Shown here: positions 8,401-16,126 of the stretch, piece after piece
How positions within the stretch are numbered: position 1 is the first letter of the stretch
How the letters are laid out: each line of letters begins with the position of its first letter
NCBI GenBank assembly: GCA_002716525.1
Contig: PBBH01000030.1
Coordinates: 25,630-41,882, forward strand
Source of the DNA: Fidelibacterota bacterium
GTDB taxonomy: Bacteria > Fidelibacterota > Marinisomatia > Marinisomatales > TCS55
DNA: 16,253 nucleotides
Direction: 5' to 3'
Position numbers and translations under genes: made by a program
Notes under the pieces: model-generated
Seen by the model: only the letters and a program-made list of their open reading frames with translations
Databases searched by the model: none
Told to the model about the DNA's origin: nothing

Positions 8401-9006
8401 GACCTTTTGTTCAACTTCCTGTACGATATCCTTAACCCGCTCCAAATCTTGCTGCACCGCATCAAATTTTCTTAAGGCAGAACGTCTCTGGCGTTTATAC
8501 TTATTTATACCTGCTGCTTCTTCAAACATCCTTTTCCTGTCATCAGCAGTTTCAGATAGGATTTGTTCAATCATCTTCAGTTCAATAACGGAGTAAGCAT
8601 CTGAACCCATACCTGTATCAATAAATAAATCATGTATATCCTTCAAACGACAGGGTGTTCTATTTAAAAAATATTCTGATTCACCATCACGGTAGACACG
8701 GCGGCCAATTTCAATATCATTGTATTCTAAAGGAAGTTTACCTTGATTGTTGTGAACGGTCAGGGTGGCTTCACAAACCGAAAGAGGTTTTAACGCGTCT
8801 GTCCCATTAAAAATAATATCACCCATTTTTCCGGAACGAAGTACAGAATATTTTTGCTCACCAAGTACCCACCGAATCGCATCTACGATATTGGTTTTAC
8901 CACAGCCATTGGGCCCAACGATAACAGTAATTCCCTCACCAAATGTAATTTTTTCCTTTTTGGCAAAAGATTTAAAACCATGGATATTCAGTTCAGATAT
9001 ATACAT
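5476..9006 (-). CDS. smc: Chromosome segregation/condensation protein SMC
   Basis: SMC is the ATPase core of the bacterial condensin-like complex with ScpA and ScpB, which organises and segregates the chromosome. The 1176-residue length is typical. The N-terminal head has FKSFAKK and the Walker A GPNGCGKTN (31-39); coiled coil 1 runs from about 165 to 500; the hinge from about 505 to 665 begins GYPEGVRTVL; coil 2 extends to about 1010. The C-terminal head has signature LSAGEK (1083-1088), Walker B YCILDEVDAPLDD with Asp1111 and Glu1112, and VTHNK (1141-1145). The Walker A has Thr where many SMCs have Ser, and the signature has Ala where LSGGEK is usual; both are conservative. The segment YSVIELKM before coil 1 resembles Bacteroidota-type SMCs. 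It lies 113 bases after the HIT gene, with no clear promoter or terminator in the gap, so it may share the upstream operon. scpA and scpB are not in the window. Confidence 0.97.
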   Translation of the reverse strand: MYISELNIHGFKSFAKKEKITFGEGITVIVGPNGCGKTNIVDAIRWVLGEQKYSVLRSGKMGDIIFNGTDALKPLSVCEATLTVHNNQGKLPLEYNDIEIGRRVYRDGESEYFLNRTPCRLKDIHDLFIDTGMGSDAYSVIELKMIEQILSETADDRKRMFEEAAGINKYKRQRRSALRKFDAVQQDLERVKDIVQEVEQKVHSLNLQLKRFKRHEQLSEELKEKELDHAFVRIHEYDSEINPLRQRVIEYTHLKDEKASSASLDEKELQKLKDLYSEQQKELNFVQTALGEMEEKRESANSNALVWAEQVKAAELTIQRLKHEDENNNDKKIVLSNQIDEYENEISTLEPQVDQKLSVYKLQKLEFEKIELRYKQAQEVLDISQTNRWDAQRKMTDDQSLLDRTLSLIEEKRNTNAEIEDKIQEIQSNQERHAEEQKDIETKKIHLEKSSASIQSELDKIRKTLNVNREKHSDLSMAIQSGNSKLESLQSRVEFYSELVEQKEGYPEGVRTVLDTPNVYPGIIGTVGDLFQIDEQYNMAFQSALGDWGKCLVAKDRKAALEVVSSARTQKIGNLSILPLKELEKLSSGLSKTPMGEGIIGRGADLCGAEKKYKSLASVLLGNVIIVDDLNKALNNHNLDDWDVVDLNGAYSGTNYILKYRGQDIEGSILGRQKKIDSLLQAIEKLTSMLTGQENDLSKLDETIDNQSSQSKSLNDKLDKIYRELNEVETALIRNHYSQSQALESLKGFQEEVKDNHNTIDDLQASAKTLKPALAKVEAKIKKLKEAVLEAADTQVKVQAERDTFQQEVQKLRIELLNLENKRDNLNFKKRVAQDTTQELVDRKKAISGEISKLEYQRELLAQQISDVKKELQTINGQLAKEKSIINLKQSAANDTYLSMEKIQDQIRSEQQTREALLEELKTNELKIAEMEQRINIIRERIRDRYEMEVPTNLIVDEELDDLELRIERIQRSIEKIGPINMAVQIEYEEEQARLQMLIEQRDDLLASEDNLRETIQQIDKVARKKFQETFDQIKLNFSKLFELIFEGGSASLSLIGDPDPLESDIAIHAQPPGKKNQGLRMLSAGEKSLTAIALLFAIYQYKPSPYCILDEVDAPLDDVNIQKFKRVLNKFAEDTQFIIVTHNKLTMEAADYLYGVTMEQKGVSKLVSVKFNGQI

Positions 9007-9119
9007 TTTCCGAGGTAAAAGAGGTGAGTAAATCTAAGGATTTTATGACGGGAAATCCACAGGGATATTCTTGAAATTATTACCTCAAAATAATATAGCT
9101 CCGTGATCTTCTCTTGATT

Positions 9120-9464
9120 TTAACCTGGCGGCCAGGCCATTGGGCGTCCACCAAGTAAATGCATATGAATATGAAAAACGGTCTGTCCACCATCGGAATT
9201 ACAATTAAAAACGGTTCGGTATCCGGATGCATCAATTCCTTCATCTTTAGCGATTTTTTTTGCTGTCAGCAATAATTCACCCAATAGGTCCTGATCACTT
9301 TTATTGATTTCATTTAGTGTTGTTATATGTTTTTTGGGAATGATCAATATGTGCGTTGGCGCTTTCGGATCTATATCCCGGAAAGCCAGCACATATTCAT
9401 TCTCATGAACTTTATCGCACGGTATAACGCCACTGACCATCTTACAAAATAAACATTCATTCAT
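9120..9464 (-). CDS. HIT-family protein (HinT-like purine nucleoside phosphoramidase)
   Basis: Histidine-triad proteins of this group hydrolyse nucleoside phosphoramidates and acylated adenylates in the cytoplasm. The 114-residue length is normal. The catalytic triad reads VFHIHMHLLGG with histidines 98, 100 and 102. Upstream are the expected AFRDIDPKAPTHILIIPKKH segment that forms the nucleotide pocket, and an N-terminal Cys4/Cys7 pair that in many relatives helps bind zinc. The start lies four bases after the rsmE stop, so it belongs to the compact operon; a 113-base gap separates it from smc. The precise physiological substrate cannot be told from sequence. Confidence 0.95.
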   Translation of the reverse strand: MNECLFCKMVSGVIPCDKVHENEYVLAFRDIDPKAPTHILIIPKKHITTLNEINKSDQDLLGELLLTAKKIAKDEGIDASGYRTVFNCNSDGGQTVFHIHMHLLGGRPMAWPPG

Positions 9465-9468
9465 GGTG

Positions 9469-10179
9469 TTAATCTTCCATTAGTTGGTTTACCACTGCAA
9501 TGGCCATCATTGCTGCCGATTCGCTTCGCAAACGCCGAGGCCCTAAGTTTGCAAATTCAACTTGAGCTTTCTTTAACTGATATAATTCATTTTTGGAAAA
9601 ATCGCCTTCGGGACCAATAATCAAACAAATCTCTTTTTTTTCATCTCCTAAATAATCTGCTATGGATTGAGAACCAGTTATATGGCATAAAATCTTATGT
9701 CTATCTTCATGAGCTTTCAACCATGCTGTCAAATTAACCGGTTTAAAAACGATGGGGAAAAAACTCCTCCCCGCTTGTTTTGCGGCAGAAACTACAATCC
9801 GCTTAACCCGTTCCATCCTCAAATTATTTTTTACACATCGATCCAAAATCAGAGGGTGAATTGATTTTACACCCATCTCAGTTGCTTTCTCAAAAATCAT
9901 ATCCATGCGATTGCCTTTGATTAGTCCAATTGCTAAATGGATATCATAATGAGATTCACCATAGTTTTCATGTGAGCGACGAATGATTCCGGAAACGGAT
10001 TTGCCATTAATTTCCGAAACGGTTCCTTCGTATGCTGTTCCGATTCCATCTAAAAGCCATAAATCAGCACCGGTATTTCCACGTAGAGATGCTACGAAAT
10101 GTCTAGATTCTTCATCAGAAAGCTTGAATGTGTCCTGTTTTAAATTATCTGGTTCAAGGTGGAAGAAATGTTCTTCCAT
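9469..10179 (-). CDS. rsmE: 16S rRNA (uracil(1498)-N(3))-methyltransferase RsmE
   Basis: RsmE methylates N3 of U1498 in 16S rRNA (E. coli numbering) on the assembled 30S subunit, using S-adenosylmethionine bound in a trefoil-knot SPOUT fold. The 236-residue length fits the family. An N-terminal PUA-like region (about 1-70) is followed by the conserved stretch GLIKGNRMDMIFEKATEMGV (85-104) and the AAKQAGRSFFP motif (132-142). The knot contains IIGPEGDFSKNE (187-198) and LGPRRLRSESAAM (212-224); the usual consensus is LGxRILRxETA, so this is a mild variant. Its ATG overlaps the stop of the upstream secreted protein by one base, and the HIT gene follows four bases after its stop. In many bacteria rsmE neighbours prmA or ribosome-related genes, which are not seen here. 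Confidence 0.95.
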   Translation of the reverse strand: MEEHFFHLEPDNLKQDTFKLSDEESRHFVASLRGNTGADLWLLDGIGTAYEGTVSEINGKSVSGIIRRSHENYGESHYDIHLAIGLIKGNRMDMIFEKATEMGVKSIHPLILDRCVKNNLRMERVKRIVVSAAKQAGRSFFPIVFKPVNLTAWLKAHEDRHKILCHITGSQSIADYLGDEKKEICLIIGPEGDFSKNELYQLKKAQVEFANLGPRRLRSESAAMMAIAVVNQLMED

Positions 10180-10769
10180 CAGCGACGTTTGGGACTCATA
10201 TTAAAGGTAATATTTATGGCTGCGCCGCTATAGTTATTTCGTCCGTCAACTTCGCTACCCATTGGAAGAAATTCATACCCAATTGAAGGTGAGATAGAAC
10301 TGCCTCCCCTTTGTAAAAATAAAATACCAAAAACTATTTGGCCACCATAGGTGGTTATGGTTGATGCTTTCCCCCATCGCTTCGACCATTTTTGAAATTC
10401 TTCTTTTCCATCCACAGCCAATACCGGTCCAAGTTTTAGTGCAACAAATGGCGAAAAATTATTGGCAATTTTTCCTTCAAAAGGTAGCCATTTCACTGTC
10501 GCAAATACGGGTACCATAAATAACGCCTGATCGCCAACATTTTGATATTGGCCAGTATAATAATTATATACGGGCAATTCCTCATCATTTTTTATATCAT
10601 ATAATCGTGTTTCAAATCCAGTGAAAAGATCGGGTTTTACTTGCCATTGACCAGAATAAATGAAACCTCCTCCCCTTGAACCAAACATAAACCCTAAACC
10701 TCTTTTCATTTGGGCATTTCCAATTGTGAATAACATCCCAATGCAGGCCACTATAATAATTTTTTTCAT
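10179..10769 (-). CDS. Secreted protein of unknown function, possible outer-membrane beta-barrel
   Basis: This 196-residue protein has a clear signal peptide (MKKIIIVACIGMLFTIGNAQ, probable cleavage after Ala19). The mature part is rich in glycine and aromatic residues, with alternating hydrophobic and polar strands, for example GGGFIYSGQWQV, a lysine-rich turn and TTYGGQIVFGILFL. The final strand AAINITFNM is followed by a short basic tail. Such patterns fit a small outer-membrane beta-barrel or a related periplasmic porin-like fold; no named family is recognised and the exact strand count cannot be given. The ATG overlaps the ferredoxin stop by four bases and its own stop overlaps rsmE by one, so it is fully embedded in the operon. 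The assignment to the envelope is moderately sure, function unknown. Confidence 0.75.
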   Translation of the reverse strand: MKKIIIVACIGMLFTIGNAQMKRGLGFMFGSRGGGFIYSGQWQVKPDLFTGFETRLYDIKNDEELPVYNYYTGQYQNVGDQALFMVPVFATVKWLPFEGKIANNFSPFVALKLGPVLAVDGKEEFQKWSKRWGKASTITTYGGQIVFGILFLQRGGSSISPSIGYEFLPMGSEVDGRNNYSGAAINITFNMSPKRR

Positions 10770-11128
10770 ACTGATAACCTATTGCTACTTCTGATTCGGT
10801 TTAATTCTTCCCATGTTTCTCGGGTTGATGCAATTCGTTCAACAATTCCATTGCCTAATACTGAGGTTTTAAAAATTTCATCCACATCTTCCAATTGAAC
10901 TTTTGTATACCATATTCCTTCAGGGTATATTACAACAGCCGCCCCCATTTCACAGGCATCTAAACACCCGCTTTTATTTGCTCGAATCTTCCCTTTCAAC
11001 CCATGTTCCTCAATCAATTGGACAAATCGCATGCGGATTTCTTTTCCACCATTTCTAGTGCAATCTCCCTTGGCGCTTGCTTCCGCGCGCTCATTGATAC
11101 AAATAAATATATGTTTATCGTACTTCAT
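10766..11128 (-). CDS. Thioredoxin-like [2Fe-2S] ferredoxin
   Basis: A 120-residue protein of the thioredoxin-fold [2Fe-2S] ferredoxin family (Shethna/NuoE-like). The four ligand cysteines are at 10, 23, 55 and 59, in the arrangement FICINER, GDC, then SGCLDACEMG. The downstream VVIYPEGIWYTKV segment is highly characteristic of this family. It is likely a cytoplasmic one-electron carrier. The ATG overlaps the stop of the MDR dehydrogenase by four bases (ATGA), and its own stop overlaps the next start by four bases. Adjacency to an NAD(P)-linked dehydrogenase makes redox partnership possible, but that is inference; such ferredoxins also occur next to unrelated genes. The C-terminal tail after the fold (about residues 100-120) is polar and not conserved in any pattern I know. 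Confidence 0.92.
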   Translation of the reverse strand: MKYDKHIFICINERAEASAKGDCTRNGGKEIRMRFVQLIEEHGLKGKIRANKSGCLDACEMGAAVVIYPEGIWYTKVQLEDVDEIFKTSVLGNGIVERIASTRETWEELNRIRSSNRLSV

Positions 11129-12150
11129 TCCGGTAAAAGAATAATTTTACCAATTTGCTGTCCATTTTCCAAATGCTCATGGGCCTCTTTCACTTCGTTG
11201 AAACGGAAGGTTCGATCTATGACAGGTTTAATTTTTCCTGCTGATACCAGCGACAAACATTCATCGAAAGCAGCTACATTTCCCATCGTTGATCCTAAAA
11301 TCGTCTGCTGTTTAGAAAATAAATGCCGAATGTCAATACCAACCTTTGGTCCCGTTGTTGCACCGCAAGTGACCAATCGACCACCTTTTCCAAGAATACG
11401 CATACTGGTTTCCCAAGTGGCCTTACCCACATGTTCAAAAACAACATCGACACCACGCCCCTCTGTGAACGATTTAACTGATTTTGCAATTTCATCATTA
11501 TGATGATCAAGAACCAGATCTGCTCCGATTGCCGCTGCATGGACACGTTTTTTCTCAGTACTACCGGTTGCAATAACGCGGCATCCTTTTGTTTTGGCTA
11601 TTTGGATTGCCATTGTCCCTACACCTGAACTTGCTCCCCAAACCAAAACAGTTTCTCCTGGTTCAATTTTTGAACGATGAATTAGCATGCCGTAAGCCGT
11701 TTGTGATGTCAAAGGAAAGGCTGCTGCTTCCTCAAAGGATATATGATCTGGTTTTAACCGTACATTCCCTTCCGGAACCGCAATATACTCACAATTAGTT
11801 CCATCTTGGGTTTCTCCAAGAAAGCCTATTGTATCACAGTAATTTTCCTGCCCACGTGAACAAAAGCGGCAATGGCCGCAATAGGTAAGTGGTTGAATAC
11901 ATACATTATCGCCAACTCGGAATTGGGTGACATCATCTCCAATTTCAGTAATTATACCAGCACCATCACTTCCTAAAATCATTGGTAAGGGCACACCTGG
12001 AATGCCTCGCCGTACCCATAAATCCAAATGATTCATTGCAGCGGCTTTTACCTGGACAAGGACTTCACCTATTTTCGGTTTTGGTTCAGGTGCAAATTCG
12101 TATTGTAGAATCCCAACATCACCATGTTCATGAATACGAACTGCTTGCAT
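11125..12150 (-). CDS. Zinc-binding MDR-superfamily dehydrogenase / quinone oxidoreductase-like
   Basis: A 341-residue medium-chain dehydrogenase/reductase. The N-terminal GroES-like domain contains AAMNHLDLWVRRG (37-49) and LGSDGAG. A structural zinc site is complete, with cysteines 91, 94, 97 and 105 (CGHCRFC, then a loop, then YC). The Rossmann domain has GASSGVG (172-178) for NAD(P), and VVFEHVGKATWETS is typical of this subgroup. Where classical alcohol dehydrogenases have a catalytic-zinc Cys and the GHE motif, this protein reads Asn-His and GSD, so it probably has no catalytic zinc and may be a quinone oxidoreductase or enoyl reductase-type enzyme; the substrate is unknown. Its ATG shares one base with the DoxX stop (TAATG), and its stop overlaps the ferredoxin start by four. 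Family assignment is firm; reaction is not. Confidence 0.92.
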   Translation of the reverse strand: MQAVRIHEHGDVGILQYEFAPEPKPKIGEVLVQVKAAAMNHLDLWVRRGIPGVPLPMILGSDGAGIITEIGDDVTQFRVGDNVCIQPLTYCGHCRFCSRGQENYCDTIGFLGETQDGTNCEYIAVPEGNVRLKPDHISFEEAAAFPLTSQTAYGMLIHRSKIEPGETVLVWGASSGVGTMAIQIAKTKGCRVIATGSTEKKRVHAAAIGADLVLDHHNDEIAKSVKSFTEGRGVDVVFEHVGKATWETSMRILGKGGRLVTCGATTGPKVGIDIRHLFSKQQTILGSTMGNVAAFDECLSLVSAGKIKPVIDRTFRFNEVKEAHEHLENGQQIGKIILLPE

Positions 12151-12587
12151 TAATTCTTATTATTCGAAAAAAACTTGCTGTCTAAACTGTATTTCCCAGG
12201 TCCAGTAGCAGATATGGCGGCAAAAACCGATAAATATATTAAAGCTAGTTCAGGGTTACCCGTTCCAGTGATATGATTCAATGCGGCAAAAAACATGGTA
12301 ATACTAACTAAAATAGCTGCCGGTTGAGTAAAAAGACCTACTAGTACTAATACAGCACAAACTGATTCTGAAAAGGCTGCCAAAAACCCGAAAATTGGAC
12401 TAAGAAAATCAATTACTACCAGATATTTTGTAACAGCTTCACCAAGACCGTTCCACTTTTCTGGATTTATGATTTTCTTCCATCCATGGTTTACAATTAA
12501 AAAATAACCAGGTAGAACTCTTAAAATAAGTAAACCAATTTGCGTGCATTCACATTTACCTTTTAATAAATCAATAAACTTGTTCAT
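12150..12587 (-). CDS. DoxX family membrane protein
   Basis: A 145-residue polytopic membrane protein of the DoxX family, with hydrophobic segments at about 16-34, 62-83, 87-104 and 112-128. Landmarks are NHGWKK (33-38), the Glu74-containing helix and the GPGKYSLD motif (129-136) near the C-terminus. DoxX-type proteins have been tied to thiosulfate:quinone oxidation in archaea and to redox or sulfur stress complexes in some bacteria, but most members have no assigned role. The start shares one base with the stop of the small protein upstream (TAATG), and its stop likewise shares one base with the dehydrogenase start. Location beside an oxidoreductase and a ferredoxin is consistent with membrane-linked electron transfer, an inference only. 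Confidence 0.88.
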   Translation of the reverse strand: MNKFIDLLKGKCECTQIGLLILRVLPGYFLIVNHGWKKIINPEKWNGLGEAVTKYLVVIDFLSPIFGFLAAFSESVCAVLVLVGLFTQPAAILVSITMFFAALNHITGTGNPELALIYLSVFAAISATGPGKYSLDSKFFSNNKN

Positions 12588-12757
12588 TATTTATCCTTTT
12601 TTTGGATATCCTCAAATTCTGCATCTTTTATTTCTATGTTTTTGTAGGATCCCTTTTCTTTAACGGACCCTCGTTCAGATTTTGATGCCAGGCGGGTATA
12701 TTTCAAAAGAACATAAGCAATGTATGCCAAGCCAGCATAAATCAATATTTTGATCAT
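12587..12757 (-). CDS. Small single-pass membrane protein, 56 residues
   Basis: A short gene found by reading the apparent gap between the kinase and doxX. ATG at 12757 opens MIKILIYAGLAYIAYVLLKY, a signal-anchor-like transmembrane helix. A basic, charged tail follows and ends with IEIKDAEFEDIQKKDK and TAA. The stop shares one base with the doxX ATG (TAATG), and the start lies two bases after the kinase stop. This exact packing, together with sensible composition, argues that it is a real gene rather than spacer. The tail motif DAEFEDI resembles the ends of small uncharacterised membrane proteins in the Bacteroidota/Chlorobiota group (recalled, not searched). A weak GGA precedes the ATG by about ten bases. 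Function unknown. Confidence 0.78.
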   Translation of the reverse strand: MIKILIYAGLAYIAYVLLKYTRLASKSERGSVKEKGSYKNIEIKDAEFEDIQKKDK

Positions 12758-12759
12758 GA

Positions 12760-13401
12760 TTATAATCCAGTGGCGGGATTGAAAAATTTTGTCCCAGTTA
12801 CTGGCTGGCGGATATAGTTGATTACCTCTTCCAAATCACCATCGTTATGAACAAAATCAATATTATTGGTATTGATGATAACCAATGGCGTATCCTGATA
12901 ACGAAAAAAGTATTCATTATACACCTGGTTAAGTGCATCAATATAATCTTCGGACATATTTTTTTCAAAGTCCCTACCTCTTCTTGCAATATTCCGCATG
13001 AGCGTTTCCGTATCCGCCTGGAGAAAAATGACCAGGTCTGGATGGATTACATTTCGTTCCATCATATTCGCCACCGTATCGTAAAGAGACATTTCTTTTT
13101 CATTTAAGTTTAGGGATGCAAATAACCGATCCTTCACAAACATATAATCTGTAATCACTAGATTTTGAAACATATCTATCTGACGAAGGTCCTGTTGTTG
13201 CTGATACCGTTGAAGCAAAAACCATAATTGGGTCTGAAAAGCATGGCGTTCGGGGTCATCATAAAAATCAGCCAAGAATGGGTTATCTTCAAAGGCCTCC
13301 AGAACTAATTTCGCTCCTAATCTATCAGATAAAAGGTTGGCCAAACTGGTCTTTCCTACCCCGATGGTACCTTCGATAGCCACATAATACAAATTTCTCA
13401 T
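12760..13401 (-). CDS. Deoxynucleoside kinase (dNK/dGK-dCK family)
   Basis: A cytoplasmic kinase that phosphorylates deoxyribonucleosides for salvage into dNTPs. With the ATG at 13401 the protein has 213 residues; a longer reading from 13449 only runs back into folK and adds 16 unlikely residues. Visible features are the P-loop GTIGVGKT (11-18), EAFEDNPFLADFYDD with the substrate-side Glu35, and a glutamine-rich helix QLWFLLQRYQQQQ. The DR motif of the family appears as KDRLF (90-94), and an arginine-rich lid as ARRGRDFE (139-146). Which deoxynucleoside it prefers cannot be told. Start and folK stop overlap by four bases (ATGA), and a two-base gap precedes the small membrane gene. Linkage to folate genes makes sense because folate cofactors are needed for dTMP synthesis. 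Confidence 0.93.
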   Translation of the reverse strand: MRNLYYVAIEGTIGVGKTSLANLLSDRLGAKLVLEAFEDNPFLADFYDDPERHAFQTQLWFLLQRYQQQQDLRQIDMFQNLVITDYMFVKDRLFASLNLNEKEMSLYDTVANMMERNVIHPDLVIFLQADTETLMRNIARRGRDFEKNMSEDYIDALNQVYNEYFFRYQDTPLVIINTNNIDFVHNDGDLEEVINYIRQPVTGTKFFNPATGL

Positions 13402-13904
13402 GCTGATTTTTCTAATTGATGGTTCCGGACAGCTGAGGTGTCCGGGCACAATGTCAATAATTCTGATATAGTCCGGCCAAAGTCCTGGACCATAAAATTT
13501 GGCGCGATTTCCTCCCAGGGAACAAGAACAAACTTACGGGCAAATAACTCAGGATGGGGAATCTTTAAATGGCCTAAATCCACTGATTTTGTTTCATAAG
13601 CTAATATATCCAAATCGATTACCCGAGGTTCATTCTTTTCGTGGGCCATCGGCCTGCCCAGCATAAGTTCGATACCTTGGCAAACTTGAAGCATCACTTC
13701 CGGATCTAAGTTTGTTTTCAACTCAACGACTGTATTTAAAAATGCGGGTTGATCTGCATTGTATAAAGGATCCGTTTCATAAATAGAGGCGGTTCGATTA
13801 ACCGTAATTTCATCCCGTACATCCAGTGCAGCAATGGCCGAAAAAATATTCGTTTCTCGATCACCAATATTTGATCCAAGTCCGAGGTAAACCAATTCAA
13901 GCAT
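13398..13904 (-). CDS. folK: 6-hydroxymethyl-7,8-dihydropterin pyrophosphokinase (HPPK)
   Basis: FolK transfers pyrophosphate from ATP to 6-hydroxymethyl-7,8-dihydropterin, the step before dihydropteroate synthase in folate synthesis. The ATG at 13904 gives 168 residues beginning MLELVYLGLGSNIGDR, the classic N-terminus; a reading from 13937 would run into folB. The pterin and ATP-binding landmarks SIYETDPL (40-47), FLNTVVEL and EPRVIDLDILAYE (92-104) are present; the two aspartates of DLD bind magnesium. The stretch before PR reads HEKNE where many homologues have HEKWG, a tolerable variant. Its start overlaps the end of folB by eight bases (ATGCTTGA), and its stop overlaps the kinase start by four. 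folP is not in the window. Confidence 0.96.
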   Translation of the reverse strand: MLELVYLGLGSNIGDRETNIFSAIAALDVRDEITVNRTASIYETDPLYNADQPAFLNTVVELKTNLDPEVMLQVCQGIELMLGRPMAHEKNEPRVIDLDILAYETKSVDLGHLKIPHPELFARKFVLVPWEEIAPNFMVQDFGRTISELLTLCPDTSAVRNHQLEKSA

Positions 13905-14265
13905 AATCTGCTTTATTGCGTTCAATCTCCACTTCAATCGTATCCAAGACTCCTTTTACCGGTGCATGTGGTTTTCGTACCCGAACCATAAGGGAATCCA
14001 CGGGATGCCCATTTAAAATATCTTTCGCGATGGAATTAGCCAAAGCTTCAATAAGATAAAACTTATCTTTTCTAATGCAGGAATCGACCGTCTTATAAAT
14101 ACCCTCATAGTTAATAGTATCATTTAGATCATCTGATTCGCAGGAATCTTTCAAGGAAAGGTGCAATTCTACATCTACTTCAAACCGACCTCCTAGGTGC
14201 TTCTCTGAATCACTGACACCATGGAAACCATAAAACTGCATATTTTTTAACCGAATGACACCCAT
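13897..14265 (-). CDS. folB: Dihydroneopterin aldolase
   Basis: FolB converts 7,8-dihydroneopterin to 6-hydroxymethyl-dihydropterin and glycolaldehyde, the substrate-forming step for FolK. The 122-residue length is normal. Conserved elements are FYGFHGVSDSEKHLGGRF with Glu21 in the pterin pocket, INYEGIY with Tyr53, LIEALA with Glu73, and VRKPHAPVKG, where Lys98 matches the catalytic lysine. The ATG at 14265 is the first gene of a long minus-strand operon; no strong ribosome site is visible, only an A/T-rich leader. A hairpin-capable leader and a TATAAT lie upstream. The folB-folK order with an eight-base overlap supports coupled translation of consecutive pathway steps. Confidence 0.96.
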   Translation of the reverse strand: MGVIRLKNMQFYGFHGVSDSEKHLGGRFEVDVELHLSLKDSCESDDLNDTINYEGIYKTVDSCIRKDKFYLIEALANSIAKDILNGHPVDSLMVRVRKPHAPVKGVLDTIEVEIERNKADYA

Positions 14266-14303
14266 AAGAAAAAGAATTTAATTGGCAGGGTCTTCGTTAG
14301 TCA

Positions 14304-14334
14304 AGGTGATGGATAAGAAATTTTTATATCACCT
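14304..14334 (-). promoter_or_regulatory. Leader inverted repeat upstream of folB
   Basis: AGGTGAT (14304-14310) and ATCACCT (14328-14334) form a perfect 7-base inverted repeat. Adjacent ATAA (14313-14316) and TTAT (14324-14327) extend the pairing across a GG bulge to about eleven base pairs with a seven-base loop. It lies just downstream of a TATAAT, so it would be at the 5' end of the folB transcript as a hairpin, or an operator at the start site. No T-run follows in the minus direction that would make it a terminator. It does not match any riboswitch I recognise (the tetrahydrofolate riboswitch is larger). Confidence 0.4.
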
Positions 14335-14337
14335 GTT

Positions 14338-14369
14338 ATTATAAAGTAGCTAAATAGCATATTAAGCAA
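14338..14369 (-). promoter_or_regulatory. Candidate promoter of the folB operon
   Basis: On the minus strand, TATAAT (14338-14343) is a perfect -10 match. The best -35-like sequence is TTGCTT (14364-14369), but the spacing is 20 bases, longer than the usual 17, so only the -10 is convincing. A promoter is expected here because the groEL terminator lies just upstream and folB is the first gene of the next unit. The DNA is very AT-rich and chance matches are common. Confidence 0.35.
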
Positions 14370-14417
14370 TTCCATATGTTTGATGAGTTTTCTTCGCCAT
14401 ACTTACAATGAGAATAA

Positions 14418-14453
14418 AAAAAGCCCTTCCCGGTTTCTCGGAAAGGGCTTTTT
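14418..14453. terminator. Strong intrinsic terminator after groEL
   Basis: AAAAAGCCCTT (14418-14428) pairs perfectly with AAGGGCTTTTT (14443-14453) around a 14-base loop in which CC and GG can also pair. In the direction of groEL transcription (minus strand) the hairpin ends in a run of Us, placed about 25 bases after the groEL stop. The A-tract on the other side makes it symmetrical, so it would also work for plus-strand transcripts, although none is predicted. It separates the chaperonin operon from the folB operon. Confidence 0.88.
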
Positions 14454-14477
14454 AAGAATATTGAGGATAACCTCAAA

Positions 14478-16115
<1,638 letters not shown>

Positions 16116-16126
16116 TTATTTACTCC

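Noticed and set aside
9007..9119. Possible terminator or promoter in the gap between the HIT gene and smc
   Set aside because: Only a 4-base ATCC/GGAT stem and poor promoter-like matches are present; nothing strong enough to list.
11003..11503. Plus-strand open frame of 166 codons opposite the ferredoxin and dehydrogenase genes
   Set aside because: It is a shadow of two well-supported minus-strand genes, has no recognisable motif and a composition unlike a real protein.
13402..13449. N-terminal extension of the deoxynucleoside kinase
   Set aside because: It lies inside folK in another frame; the ATG at 13401 gives the ATGA overlap and the normal start just before the P-loop.
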